A stretch of 64,000 nucleotides of DNA from Hydrogenoanaerobacterium saccharovorans (lineage in GTDB: Bacteria; Bacillota; Clostridia; Oscillospirales; Ruminococcaceae), in NCBI RefSeq assembly GCF_003814745.1, contig NZ_RKRD01000002.1, positions 62,001 to 126,000 of the forward strand. The letters run 5' to 3'. The notes under the pieces are model-generated. The model saw only the letters and a program-made list of their open reading frames with translations. It was not told the DNA's origin and searched no databases. Positions 42,312 to 51,676 of this stretch are shown here, one piece after another (the stretch's first letter is position 1; each line of letters starts with the position of its first letter). The translations under genes were made by a program, and so were the position numbers.

Positions 42312-43022
42312 ATGTACAACAACAGCAATGCAGACCCTTGGATAAATACGGAGGAACGGGCAAAAACCCCCTTATATAAGCACATTGCAAAAACCTATGC
42401 TTGGATGTTTTTGGGCCTTATGGTTACATTCGCAACGGCTTATTCGCTTTACAGTACAGGGCTGGTGTGGTTTGTGTTTTATTTTAGCTGGATGCCGATT
42501 GCGCTATTAATTGCCAAACTGGCACTGGTATGGTTTTTAACCTCTAAGATGTATTCGTTTCAGGTAAATACCGTAAGAACTATTTTTCTAGCCTATTCGT
42601 TTTTAACGGGTGTAGTGTTTTCTACTCTGTTTATAATGTATGATGCTACCGATTCGATTCTTTTATTCGGCGTTACGGCATTGTTTTTCGGCTTGATGGC
42701 GGGGATTGGTCTTATCACAAAAAAAGATGTTTCGCGCTACGGGTCGATTATCGTATTCGGTTTGGTTGCCCTTTTGATAATGAGCCTTATCAGTTATTTT
42801 CTCAACCTGTATATGCTGGATATCATCCTTTGCTTTGTGGGGCTTTTTGTTTTCTTGGGTGTTACTACCTACGATTCAAAAAAGGCGAAAGATTTTTACT
42901 ACCAGTTTGAAGGCGATTCCGAAATGCTGGAGAAAATCTCTGTTTACTCTGCACTCAACCTCTATCTCGATTTTATCAATGTATTTCTGTACCTGCTGCG
43001 TTTGTTCGGCAAAAAAAGATAA
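42312..43022 (+). CDS. Bax inhibitor-1/YccA-like membrane protein
   Basis: 236 residues and seven predicted helices. A family match is seen in AWMFLGLMVTFATAY and the final GVTTYDSKKAKDFYY with ALNLYLDFINVFLYLLRLFG. Members form pH-sensitive calcium leak channels or bind FtsH, depending on host. Ribosome site GAAAGGATGAC precedes the TTG/ATG start. Confidence 0.88.
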   Translation: MYNNSNADPWINTEERAKTPLYKHIAKTYAWMFLGLMVTFATAYSLYSTGLVWFVFYFSWMPIALLIAKLALVWFLTSKMYSFQVNTVRTIFLAYSFLTGVVFSTLFIMYDATDSILLFGVTALFFGLMAGIGLITKKDVSRYGSIIVFGLVALLIMSLISYFLNLYMLDIILCFVGLFVFLGVTTYDSKKAKDFYYQFEGDSEMLEKISVYSALNLYLDFINVFLYLLRLFGKKR

Positions 43023-43061
43023 AGCAAGATATTGTTTCGCATTTCATAAAAACATGTGGAA

Positions 43062-43098
43062 ACCCCGTTGCAGACTAGTCTGCAACGGGGTTTTTTAT
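43062..43098. terminator. Bidirectional terminator between the Bax-like gene and secA
   Basis: AACCCCGTTGCAGA pairs perfectly with TCTGCAACGGGGTT; T residues on both sides suit the convergent genes. Confidence 0.9.
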
Positions 43099-43121
43099 CT
43101 GCAATCAGTAAAAGTTAGATA

Positions 43122-45857
43122 TTACTGCCCACAGCATTTTTTGTATTTTTTGCCGCTCCCGCAGGGGCAAGGGTCGTTTCTGCCAACCTTTTCGGCTGCG
43201 GATTTATGGACAGGCTGTTGTTTTACGCTGCCGTCACCGCCTGCAGTGTAGCTGGGTTTGGCTACCTGCTCACGCTCCGGCTCCGTCTCGTTGCGGATTT
43301 GTACGGTCATCATCATTTTAACTGTGTTTTCGCGGATGGATTCAATCATCTGGTCGAACATATCAAAGCCCTCGATGCGGTATTCCACGACAGGGTCTTT
43401 CTGTGCATAGCTGCGCAGGTAAATGCCCTTGCGCAGGTCGTCCATGGCATCAATATGGTCAATCCAGTGGCGGTCAACATTTTTCAGCAAGATGACGCGT
43501 TCCAACTCGCGGGTAAGTTCTTCGCCGAACTGTGCCTCACGTGCTGCATATTTATCATCGGCTTTTTTCTGTATAAATGCTCTTATTTCATCTTTGGGGG
43601 TGTTTTCCAACGTTTTCATGTCGTACTTCAAATCGCCCTCATCCAAAATCCAGCCGAGGAAGTGATAACGCAGACCGTCGATGTTCCACTCCTCGCGGAT
43701 ATCGCTGTTGCCGAGGTATTGCACCATGGCACTGTCGATGGAATCGGAGATCATCTTTTGGATGTAATCGCGGATGTTTTCACCGTCCAACACTTTGCAG
43801 CGCTGACCGTAGATAATTTCACGCTGTTTGTTCATAACGTCGTCGAATTGCAGCACGTTTTTACGGATGCCGAAGTTGCGCCCCTCTACCTTTGCCTGTG
43901 CATTTTCAATCGAACTCGAGAGGATGCGGTTTTCGATGGGGGTGTCCTCGTCAACGCCGAGGGTATCCATCATATTCTGAATGCGCTCGCCGCCGAACAG
44001 ACGCATCAAGTCGTCCTCAAGCGATATGAAGAAGCGGGTATCGCCGGGGTCGCCCTGACGGCCGGAACGTCCGCGCAGCTGGTTATCAATACGGCGCGAC
44101 TCGTGGCGCTCGGTGCCGATGATGAACAAACCGCCTGCATCTTTGGCGTTTTGTGCTTCAGGTGCAATTTCATCTTTATATTTGGCGTTCAGCTCTTGGA
44201 ACAGACGGCGCGCTGTAAGAACTTCTTCGTCTTCGGTGTCGCCGTAGCTGGTAGCTTCATGAATCATATCTTCGCTGTAACCTTGGCGGCGCATCTCATA
44301 TTTTGCCATAAATTCGGCGTTACCGCCCAGCATAATATCGGTACCGCGCCCTGCCATGTTGGTGGCAATGGTAACCGCACCGGGTTTGCCTGCCTGTGCA
44401 ACAATTTCTGCCTCTTTTTCGTGGTACTTCGCGTTGAGTACCTCGTGCTTGATGCCGCGTTTTTTCAGCATGGACGAAAGCAGTTCGGAACGCTCAATGG
44501 AAATGGTACCCACCAGAACGGGCTGCTGTTTTTCATGGCAAGCCGCTATTTGATCGATAATCGCTTTGTATTTGCCATTTTCGGTTTTGTATACCACATC
44601 GGGGAAATCGTGACGGACAATGGGTTTGTTGGTGGGTATTTCAATCACATCGAGGTTGTAAATCTCGCGGAACTCACCCTCCTCCGTCATGGCAGTACCT
44701 GTCATACCCGAAAGTTTGCTGTACATACGGAAGTAATTTTGGAAGGTGATGGTCGCAAGCGTCTGCGACTCTTTTTCTACCTTAACGCCCTCTTTTGCCT
44801 CAATTGCCTGATGAAGCCCCTCGTTGTAACGGCGCCCAATCATCAAACGGCCGGTAAATTCATCAACGATGAGAACTTCGCCGTCTTTTACCACGTAGTC
44901 GATATCGCGGTGCATAATACCGTTTGCGCGAATTGCTTGGTTGATATGATGCAGCAGGGTGTTGTTATCGGGGTCGTTAAGGTTTTCAATGTTAAATGCC
45001 TTTTCGGCTTTTTTTACACCACGGGGGGTAAGGGTTGCGGTTTTTGCCTTTTCATCCACAATAAAGTCGGCATCCACGTCGTCGTGGTCTTCTTTGGCAT
45101 CCAACTCTTTTACCTTTACCATATGCAGGGTTTTAGCGAACTTGTCGGCAAGCCCGTAAAGCTCGGTAGATTTGTCGCCGGGGCCCGAAATGATGAGCGG
45201 GGTTCTCGCCTCATCAATCAAGATGGAGTCCACCTCATCGACGATGGCAAAGTTATGGCCGCGCTGTACCTGGCGGTCTTTGTAAACCACCATGTTGTCG
45301 CGCAGGTAGTCGAAGCCAAATTCGTTGTTGGTACCGTAAGTAATGTCGCAATTGTATGCCGCTTTGCGGTCGTCAGGGTCGATATCGTGCACGATAAGCC
45401 CGACCGAAAGCCCAAGGAAGCGGTGCAGCTTGCCCATCCACTCAGAGTCACGTTTTGCAAGGTAATCGTTGACGGTGACAATGTGCACGCCTTTGCCGGT
45501 AAGTGCGTTGAGGTAAGACGGCAGGGTTGCAACGAGGGTTTTACCCTCACCGGTTTTCATCTCGGCAATTCTGCCTTGGTGCAGTACAATGCCGCCGATG
45601 ACCTGTACAGGGAACGGGCGCATACCCAAAACACGGTCGGATGCTTCGCGGCATACCGCAAAAGCATCCGGCAATATATCGTCAAGCGTTTTGCCATTGG
45701 CAAGCTCTTGTTTCAGTTTTGGTGTCATCGCTTTGAGCTCCTCATCGCTCATTGCGCGGTATTTCTCCTCCAGTGCCAACACCTTATCCATTACTGGGGT
45801 GATGTTTTTGAGTTCACGTTGGGAGTAAGTACCGAATAGTTTATCGAATAATCCCAT
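43122..45857 (-). CDS. secA: Preprotein translocase ATPase SecA
   Basis: 911 residues. Motor of the Sec pathway. Walker A GEGKTL within IAEMKTGEGKTLVATLP, DEAD-like VDEVDSILIDEAR, helicase end GRSGRQGDPGDTRFF, and the zinc-binding SEC-C tail CPCGSGKKYKKCC at the C-terminus. The strong GAGGAGAC stands before ATG 45857. The gene is monocistronic with a good promoter and terminator. The long antisense frame across it is a shadow. Confidence 0.98.
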   Translation of the reverse strand: MGLFDKLFGTYSQRELKNITPVMDKVLALEEKYRAMSDEELKAMTPKLKQELANGKTLDDILPDAFAVCREASDRVLGMRPFPVQVIGGIVLHQGRIAEMKTGEGKTLVATLPSYLNALTGKGVHIVTVNDYLAKRDSEWMGKLHRFLGLSVGLIVHDIDPDDRKAAYNCDITYGTNNEFGFDYLRDNMVVYKDRQVQRGHNFAIVDEVDSILIDEARTPLIISGPGDKSTELYGLADKFAKTLHMVKVKELDAKEDHDDVDADFIVDEKAKTATLTPRGVKKAEKAFNIENLNDPDNNTLLHHINQAIRANGIMHRDIDYVVKDGEVLIVDEFTGRLMIGRRYNEGLHQAIEAKEGVKVEKESQTLATITFQNYFRMYSKLSGMTGTAMTEEGEFREIYNLDVIEIPTNKPIVRHDFPDVVYKTENGKYKAIIDQIAACHEKQQPVLVGTISIERSELLSSMLKKRGIKHEVLNAKYHEKEAEIVAQAGKPGAVTIATNMAGRGTDIMLGGNAEFMAKYEMRRQGYSEDMIHEATSYGDTEDEEVLTARRLFQELNAKYKDEIAPEAQNAKDAGGLFIIGTERHESRRIDNQLRGRSGRQGDPGDTRFFISLEDDLMRLFGGERIQNMMDTLGVDEDTPIENRILSSSIENAQAKVEGRNFGIRKNVLQFDDVMNKQREIIYGQRCKVLDGENIRDYIQKMISDSIDSAMVQYLGNSDIREEWNIDGLRYHFLGWILDEGDLKYDMKTLENTPKDEIRAFIQKKADDKYAAREAQFGEELTRELERVILLKNVDRHWIDHIDAMDDLRKGIYLRSYAQKDPVVEYRIEGFDMFDQMIESIRENTVKMMMTVQIRNETEPEREQVAKPSYTAGGDGSVKQQPVHKSAAEKVGRNDPCPCGSGKKYKKCCGQ

Positions 45858-45927
45858 GGAACAGTCTCCTCTCGTAGTTCCTATATTTTAACAAAATTGG
45901 TTTTACTGCCAGTTACATACAACTTCT

Positions 45928-45956
45928 ATTTTACAAGCCGCGAACCCGCATGTCAA
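45928..45956 (-). promoter_or_regulatory. secA promoter
   Basis: On the minus strand TTGACA, 17-base spacer, TAAAAT. Leaves a leader of about 60 bases. Confidence 0.75.
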
Positions 45957-46230
45957 ACACATTTATACTAAGATTGTATTAAGAAACTCTAAACATTTAA
46001 AATTATAGTCGATACGCCTTTTTGCTATACCAAAATGCAGCAGAAGTTGTAGTGAAATGTTGAATTTTTGAGTAATTAAGTTAATAATGCATGAATTATC
46101 CAGATGTAAACTGGAATTTGTAAGCAAACCATGCTACTATAAAAATACAACAAGTTACTTGTATAGAAAATAATGTTAAAAATTGTTGGTTATGAGATGA
46201 TAATATATTTAATGAGAAAGGGATGCGCTT
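45957..46230. other. Intergenic region between secA and small membrane genes
   Basis: AT-rich and without a gene. It holds the 13-bp palindrome ACAAGTTACTTGT (46150-46162), a possible operator for the membrane genes on its right. No convincing promoter hexamers were found for those genes. Confidence 0.4.
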
Positions 46231-46566
46231 ATGAAAAGTTGGAAAAGTATTCAGAGCTATTTTCAAAAGCAGTATCCCTTCTTATTAGCGGTGGTTATCA
46301 TGTTAAACATGCTTATCATGCGTTCCCTGCGGTTTCCTCAGCACATGGAGCTTGAATTTGAAAAGCAGTTATCGCGTAGCTACGGTACCATGGTTAGCTT
46401 TGCTCTTCTTTTGTATCTTACGAAAAGTGACTCTGCAAACCATATGGAAGACCAAAAAGAAAAAGCCGTGTTACCGTATTACAAAATTGCAAAGTGGGTA
46501 GGATTCATTGTTGTGGGCGGAATTTACATATATCAAACCGCACAATGTTACCTGCTTGCGATGTAA
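46231..46566 (+). CDS. Small two-helix membrane protein
   Basis: 111 residues with hydrophobic segments near residues 17-32, 50-63 and 88-109, and a charged middle (KSDSANHMEDQKEKA). No family recognised. Ribosome site GAAAGGG. Paired with the next small membrane gene 38 bases later. Confidence 0.5.
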   Translation: MKSWKSIQSYFQKQYPFLLAVVIMLNMLIMRSLRFPQHMELEFEKQLSRSYGTMVSFALLLYLTKSDSANHMEDQKEKAVLPYYKIAKWVGFIVVGGIYIYQTAQCYLLAM

Positions 46567-46604
46567 AACAAAGATCAAATAGATTGAGGTGTAAAACCGT
46601 AATT

Positions 46605-46892
46605 ATGTTGTTTATTTATACTGCTTTGCTTGTGATCATTTTGTATCAACTTTTATGCAAACGTTACCCATGGTTTTTGGATTGGTTTTATAAAGGCAGT
46701 AAGAGAAGTAAAGAGCAATATGTAAAGCAAGAAATTATTTTTACTTATATCGAATGGATTTTATTTTTTGCTTTGCTGCCGATACAATACCGATTCAACT
46801 TCTCAATAAAAGTGATATTCTTAATATCATTATCGTTTTTATTGTTAGGGCGGTTGGCTGCTTACTTATTCGTTTTATATAAATCAAAATAG
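46605..46892 (+). CDS. Small membrane protein
   Basis: 95 residues with hydrophobic ends (residues 1-18 and from 48 on) around a charged loop (KGSKRSKEQYVKQE). ATG 46605 is 13 bases after GAGGTG, a rather long gap. No family recognised. Likely cotranscribed with the previous gene. Confidence 0.45.
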   Translation: MLFIYTALLVIILYQLLCKRYPWFLDWFYKGSKRSKEQYVKQEIIFTYIEWILFFALLPIQYRFNFSIKVIFLISLSFLLLGRLAAYLFVLYKSK

Positions 46893-46917
46893 TTTGCAAT
46901 ACGATAGTTTCTTAAAT

Positions 46918-46947
46918 AAAAGCACAGGGCATACGCCCTGCGCTTTT
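46918..46947 (+). terminator. Terminator after the small membrane genes
   Basis: AAAGC and CAGGGC pair with GCCCTG and GCTTT around ATAC with one bulge. Confidence 0.7.
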
Positions 46948-47063
46948 GTTGTTTTATGGGTAAAATATTGCCAAATTGGGGCGATGAACAAGTATAAAAA
47001 TACATAAAAATCCCGATTTTTATAGAAATGGCACGGTTGACACATTTTTAACAGCTCGGCATC

Positions 47064-47092
47064 TTGAACTCTCGGCGCAGAACCATTATAAT
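47064..47092 (+). promoter_or_regulatory. Promoter of the NifU-like/GGGtGRT operon
   Basis: TTGAAC (47064-47069), 17-base spacer, TATAAT (47087-47092). Confidence 0.7.
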
Positions 47093-47164
47093 AAAGAGCA
47101 GGTATGCGGTATTATGGTTTACCGACATATGGAGGTACAAATTGAACCGAAAGGAGTTACCAAT

Positions 47165-47857
47165 ATGAACTATTCTCATGAAGTTGAGAGAATGTGCACA
47201 CTTACCAAAGGGCCGAAACATGGTCCGGCTCCAATCCCAGAAGAGGGCAAATGGGTAAAGGCTTACGAAGTTACCGATATTTCCGGTCTTTCTCACGGTA
47301 TTGGCTGGTGCGCACCTCAGCAGGGCGCTTGCAAGCTGACACTGAATGTTAAAAACGGTATTATCGAGGAGGCTCTGGTTGAAACACTGGGCTGCTCCGG
47401 TATGACTCACTCCGCTGCTATGGCAGGCGAAATTCTGCCCGGCAAAACAATTTTGGAAGCTTTGAACACCGACCTCGTATGCGATGCAATCAACGTTGCA
47501 ATGCGCGAGATTTTTAAACAGCTGGTATACGGCAGAACACAAACTGCGTTCTCCGAAGGCGGTCTCCCCATCGGTGCAGGCCTTGAGGATTTGGGCAAAG
47601 GCCTTCGTTCTCAGGTTGGTACCATCTTCTCTACCGGTGCAAAAGGCGTTCGCTACCTCGAAATGGCAGAGGGCTACATTATGTCCGTTGCTGTAGATGA
47701 GAACGGTGAGGCAATCGGCTACAAATTCTGCAAACTCGGCAAAATGATGGAGGATATCCGCCATGGTGTTGCCCCTGCAGAGGCGTTTGAGAAAAACGTT
47801 GGTACATACGGCCGTTACGCAAATGCGCCCAAGTACATCGACCCGAGAGAAGAATAA
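47165..47857 (+). CDS. NifU-like iron-sulfur scaffold protein of the GGGtGRT locus
   Basis: 230 residues. Cysteines 49, 56 and 77 (GWCAPQQGAC and LGCSGMTHSA) lie in a NifU/IscU-like core, followed by a C-terminal part specific to this group. Probably binds an iron-sulfur cluster; no IscS or SUF genes are nearby. ATG 47165 follows AAAGGAG. The gene always precedes a GGGtGRT gene in the genomes I recall. Codon choice seems strongly biased in this pair, suggesting high expression (not calculated). Confidence 0.75.
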   Translation: MNYSHEVERMCTLTKGPKHGPAPIPEEGKWVKAYEVTDISGLSHGIGWCAPQQGACKLTLNVKNGIIEEALVETLGCSGMTHSAAMAGEILPGKTILEALNTDLVCDAINVAMREIFKQLVYGRTQTAFSEGGLPIGAGLEDLGKGLRSQVGTIFSTGAKGVRYLEMAEGYIMSVAVDENGEAIGYKFCKLGKMMEDIRHGVAPAEAFEKNVGTYGRYANAPKYIDPREE

Positions 47858-47879
47858 TTGTTAGAAGGAGGGAAATAAC

Positions 47880-48878
47880 ATGGTACAATTTGAAAGTAAA
47901 GAGAGAAGAATGCCTAAAATCGAGGCATGTCTGAAAGAATACGGTATTGCATCGCTGGAAGATGCAAAAGACCTTTGCCTAAAACATGGCATTGATGTTG
48001 ATAAAATCGTCAAAGGCGTACAGCCCATCGCGTTTGAAAACGCAGTTTGGGCATATACACTGGGTACCGCAATCGCACTGAAAACAGGCAAAAAAGTTGC
48101 CGCTGAGGCTTCCGAAGCGATTGGTATCGGTTTGCAGGCATTCTGCATCCCCGGTTCTGTTGCAGAGCAGAGAAACGTTGGTATCGGCCACGGTAACCTC
48201 GGCGCAATGCTGCTTCGCGACGAAACAAAATGCTTCTGCTTCCTTGCAGGCCATGAGTCTTTTGCTGCTGCTGAAGGCGCTATCGGTATTGCAAGAACCG
48301 CAAACAAAGCAAGAAAAGAACCCCTCAGAGTTATTCTGAACGGTTTGGGTAAAGATGCTGCTTACATCATCTCCCGAATCAACGGCTTTACCTATGTTGA
48401 AACCAACTATGTGTTCGAAACCGGCGAGCTGCAGGTTGTCAGAACCGTTGCTTTCTCAGACGGAGAAAAAGCTGCTGTTAAAGTTTACGGCGCAAACGAC
48501 GTTCTTGAGGGCGTTGCTATCATGAAGGCAGAGGGCGTTGACGTTTCCATCACCGGTAACTCCACCAACCCCACCCGCTTCCAGCATCTGGTTGCAGGTA
48601 CCTACAAAAAATGGTCTTACGAGAACAATGTAAAATACTTCTCCGTTGCATCCGGCGGCGGCACAGGCCGTACTCTGCATCCCGATAACATGGGTGCAGG
48701 CCCTGCTTCTTACGGTTTGACCGACTCGATGGGCAGAATGCACGGTGATGCTCAGTTTGCAGGTTCTTCTTCTGTTCCTGCTCACGTTGAGATGATGGGC
48801 CTGATCGGTATGGGCAACAACCCGATGGTTGGTGCTACCGTTGCATGCGCAGTTGCCGCAAGCGAGGCTCTGAAATAA
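47880..48878 (+). CDS. GGGtGRT protein (function unknown)
   Basis: 332 residues with the naming motif GGGTGRT at residues 259-265, and glycine-rich stretches such as GIGHGNLGAM and GMGNNPMVGATVA that suggest nucleotide or cofactor binding. The family is widespread in anaerobic Firmicutes and has no assigned role. The gene is 22 bases after the NifU-like gene with AGAAGGAGG, so the two products probably work together. Confidence 0.85.
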   Translation: MVQFESKERRMPKIEACLKEYGIASLEDAKDLCLKHGIDVDKIVKGVQPIAFENAVWAYTLGTAIALKTGKKVAAEASEAIGIGLQAFCIPGSVAEQRNVGIGHGNLGAMLLRDETKCFCFLAGHESFAAAEGAIGIARTANKARKEPLRVILNGLGKDAAYIISRINGFTYVETNYVFETGELQVVRTVAFSDGEKAAVKVYGANDVLEGVAIMKAEGVDVSITGNSTNPTRFQHLVAGTYKKWSYENNVKYFSVASGGGTGRTLHPDNMGAGPASYGLTDSMGRMHGDAQFAGSSSVPAHVEMMGLIGMGNNPMVGATVACAVAASEALK

Positions 48879-48919
48879 GCTGTATTTAAAGATACAAGCT
48901 TACAGCTAAGTTGTAATAA

Positions 48920-48951
48920 AAAGACCTGCTCGAAAGAGCAGGTCTTTTTTT
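48920..48951. terminator. Terminator after the GGGtGRT gene
   Basis: AAAGACCTGCTC-GAAA-GAGCAGGTCTTT with a GNRA-like loop and a long T-run. It also suits the convergent minus-strand gene. Confidence 0.9.
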
Positions 48952-48971
48952 GCATGCCAAATATTTTTAGG

Positions 48972-49688
48972 TTATATGATAGGGAAACTGATGGTGCTTT
49001 CGTAGTCGTTCATATACAGTACCAAGTTGAGCTCGCCTTTGGGGATTAGAAACACCACGCTGCCTTCGACTGCGCCTCTGGGGAGCAGCCTGCCGTGACC
49101 AAGGGCGGTGGGCGCATCAATATTGGTGTATTGCGCAGGCACCAAATTGCCGCTGCTGTTGCACAGTTCAAAATCGGCGGTATCGTAAGAAATGATGTTG
49201 TCGCCGATATTGGTGATGCGTAAATTCACGATAAGGTATTCTTTGCCCTCGGGTGCAATGGTGTCAATGCTGCCCGGGCTGCGGGCTGTGTTGAGTACAT
49301 CTACGCGGGAGTATTTTGTTTCGTTGGAATACCCAAAATCAAAGCTGAAATCATCGCTTGGTGGGGCATCAAATGGTTCTTGGACACTTGGTTCAAAAGT
49401 ACCTGCACGGTCGGCAAAGATAAACAGTGCCGAGCACCCGCCCACAAGCAAAGCAATCCCCACCACAATTGCAAGTACAATCAGCACAATGGTAGAGGTT
49501 TTGAGCTTTTTCTTCTGCGGCGCTACGGGTATGTATTGCGGAGGCGGTGTGGCATCCTCCGCCAACCCGCACAGGCTGCAAAAACGGCCGTGCAAAGCCG
49601 CCCCGCAGCGAACACAATGTTTGGGCGGTTGTTGAGATGATTGGTTGTTGGGTACAATTTGGTTATCTTGGTTGTTTTCTTGGTCCAT
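48972..49688 (-). CDS. Zinc-ribbon membrane protein with a DUF4352 domain
   Basis: 238 residues. An N-terminal zinc ribbon (CVRCGAALHGRFCSLCG), then one membrane helix (about residues 69-93), then an external Ig-like DUF4352 domain (KEYLIVNLRITNIGDNIISYD). Such proteins are thought to be extracellular immunoprotective or stress proteins with a cytoplasmic zinc tag. ATG 49688 follows GGGAGGC. Last of a probable operon with two PH-domain proteins. Confidence 0.75.
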   Translation of the reverse strand: MDQENNQDNQIVPNNQSSQQPPKHCVRCGAALHGRFCSLCGLAEDATPPPQYIPVAPQKKKLKTSTIVLIVLAIVVGIALLVGGCSALFIFADRAGTFEPSVQEPFDAPPSDDFSFDFGYSNETKYSRVDVLNTARSPGSIDTIAPEGKEYLIVNLRITNIGDNIISYDTADFELCNSSGNLVPAQYTNIDAPTALGHGRLLPRGAVEGSVVFLIPKGELNLVLYMNDYESTISFPII

Positions 49689-49709
49689 AGTTATATGCCT
49701 CCCCAAGGG

Positions 49710-51158
49710 CTAATCCCCGTAATCTTTTAGCTGAATATCCAGTATTTGTATTGCCTGTGTTTTATCAATATTACGAATGTGATGCTTTTTTCTTTTTTCA
49801 GAAATAGAATAAATCAGCACATCGCATTTGTTGTCCATCTTTTGAAAAATACTTTGCCGTAGGGTAATGCTTGCCACCTTATCACACGGCATCATTACGG
49901 TATGCAGGTAAAAGCCGCTGGAGTAGCGCAATGTATAACTGCCCCCGTGCCGCCCCATCCCCGATGTTAAAAAATCGATAATACGCACCGTCAAAAAAAG
50001 ATATGCGGGCAGGCAGCTCATAAATCCAACCCAAAGGGTAAATTCTTTCCATGACGGAAACCATTTTATCATAATATACGTCAACAGCGGTAGGAGCAAG
50101 CACAACCAAAATGCATCGTTGAGAAAACGGAACAAAGCACCCAAGTTTGGTTTTGCCTGCCGTTTGGTGAGCTTAAACTCGGGTAAAAGCAAATCGAGAT
50201 GATGCATCAAATCGTGCGAATTGGATGCGGGAATAAGTGCCGAAACATCGTCTTTTGCCTTACCGAACCCCACCGCATGAATAAAAACGGAATACAACCC
50301 CAGCATTTTTGTCAGGACACTTTGCCGAATGTCCACATAGTTAACCGCATCGATTGCAACGGAATATTTGCGGTTGGTAAAAATGCCGCCAGTAATGCTC
50401 AATGAGTTTTCGTCTCTGCGTGCACAAAAATTTTTATGGCGGATAAGGTTGCGTAAAAACGTATACAGCCAGCCGAACATCACCAAATAGGCGATGGCTG
50501 CCGCCGCTGGAGGGATACCGAATGCCATCATTTTTGTAAATTTTTCAAATGTACCAAAAATACGGTTACTAAACTCTTCGCCCAGTAAGTTACCTGTTTG
50601 CTTAATAAATGTGGCAAAAAACAGTACTCCTGTCAAGGAGTTTGATAGAATAGCCGAAAGTGCTGCAATATAAATGCCGCGCGGGCTGTATTCACGGGTG
50701 AGGTAGCTCTCCCCTGTATAACGCTGCTCGCGGTCTTCAAACATTGCCTGTGCATCGCGGCGCCATAAGGTCAGCTTTACATCGGCTTTTTTAAAGTTAC
50801 CTGCTTTGGTATCAACACGCAGGCGCGCGGCACTGAAAGGTTTGAGGTAAAACGGATAGGTGACAGCGAGTGTGTCAATACGATCTTGCGGGATAAAACT
50901 TTTGGAGTGCCAAACGATTCCGCCTCTTAAATAATATCCGTCAGGCAAACGCTGGCAGGTGATAAAGCACCAACGCAAAACCGCAAGCAGCAAAATGACA
51001 AACAGCACCAGCAAATCGAGCCACGCGCCCCGTAGCCAACCTTTAAAGTTGTTTTGCCACCCTGCAATAATACCGCGGCTAAGCGGGATGATGAGCAGAT
51101 ACCCGTAACGCCATAAGTGTTCTAATATCATAATGGGGTGAGCACGAAACGGTTTCAT
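49710..51158 (-). CDS. Bacterial PH-domain (bPH2) membrane protein, YdbT-like
   Basis: 482 residues with pairs of membrane helices and three bPH2 domains (LRWCFITCQRLPDGYYLRGG; SLSITGGIFTNRKYSVA; YTLRYSSGFYLHTVMMP). YdbT of Bacillus has this layout. Proteins of the group contribute to resistance to some antimicrobial compounds through the paired small YdbS. ATG 51158 follows GGGGGAGG and overlaps the end of the upstream YdbS-like gene. Confidence 0.85.
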   Translation of the reverse strand: MKPFRAHPIMILEHLWRYGYLLIIPLSRGIIAGWQNNFKGWLRGAWLDLLVLFVILLLAVLRWCFITCQRLPDGYYLRGGIVWHSKSFIPQDRIDTLAVTYPFYLKPFSAARLRVDTKAGNFKKADVKLTLWRRDAQAMFEDREQRYTGESYLTREYSPRGIYIAALSAILSNSLTGVLFFATFIKQTGNLLGEEFSNRIFGTFEKFTKMMAFGIPPAAAAIAYLVMFGWLYTFLRNLIRHKNFCARRDENSLSITGGIFTNRKYSVAIDAVNYVDIRQSVLTKMLGLYSVFIHAVGFGKAKDDVSALIPASNSHDLMHHLDLLLPEFKLTKRQAKPNLGALFRFLNDAFWLCLLLPLLTYIMIKWFPSWKEFTLWVGFMSCLPAYLFLTVRIIDFLTSGMGRHGGSYTLRYSSGFYLHTVMMPCDKVASITLRQSIFQKMDNKCDVLIYSISEKRKKHHIRNIDKTQAIQILDIQLKDYGD

Positions 51159-51604
51159 TCGCAGTCCTCCCCCATAATTGTTGGGGTAAGCATCTCCCGT
51201 AGCAGCAGAGCATCGCTGATGCGAACGCCCGGCAGATACACATTGCCGCCTGCAACGTGGAAAAATACCATGCAAAGGCCAAAAAGATTATCCAGAGGCA
51301 GTGTTACCAAAGAGATATACTGTATGTTTTTAACATACACAGATTTACGTCTGGTATATATTACGCCGCAGTTGATAACCAAAACTTCGCTGTTTGCTGC
51401 ATAGCTGAGCTTGCGGTATTTCAGTGGATAATACCATAGAAACATAACGAGAAAAGCGGTTAACCACAAAGCTGTGATAAGCAGCCAAAGAACCCTGGTT
51501 GGTGAAAAAAACAGTGCTGTAAGAAAGGAGGGAACCAGTGCAGCCACACACAGCCGCATACGCCAAACCAGTAAGGCGTACCTATCTATTTTACGAAGAT
51601 TCAT
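51155..51604 (-). CDS. Bacterial PH-domain membrane protein, YdbS-like
   Basis: 149 residues, two membrane helices (about residues 18-64) followed by one bPH2 domain (LVINCGVIYTRRKSVYVKNIQYISL). Stop and the start of the YdbT-like gene overlap (ATGA), which implies a stable stoichiometry. GAAAGGAGAC is the ribosome site. Confidence 0.85.
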   Translation of the reverse strand: MNLRKIDRYALLVWRMRLCVAALVPSFLTALFFSPTRVLWLLITALWLTAFLVMFLWYYPLKYRKLSYAANSEVLVINCGVIYTRRKSVYVKNIQYISLVTLPLDNLFGLCMVFFHVAGGNVYLPGVRISDALLLREMLTPTIMGEDCE

Positions 51605-51676
51605 CTAAGCGGCTGTCTCCTTTCTTATCGTGCTTTTAAATAATAAAGTAACGGTGCTCAATTTAGAAAAACTTTA

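Noticed and set aside
43206..45839. Open frame of 877 codons on the strand opposite secA
   Set aside because: It mirrors the secA codon structure, has no ribosome site or recognisable domain, and secA itself is certain.
46150..46162. ACAAGTTACTTGT as a firm operator
   Set aside because: Only one copy, no promoter hexamers beside it and no regulator gene near; kept only as a remark.
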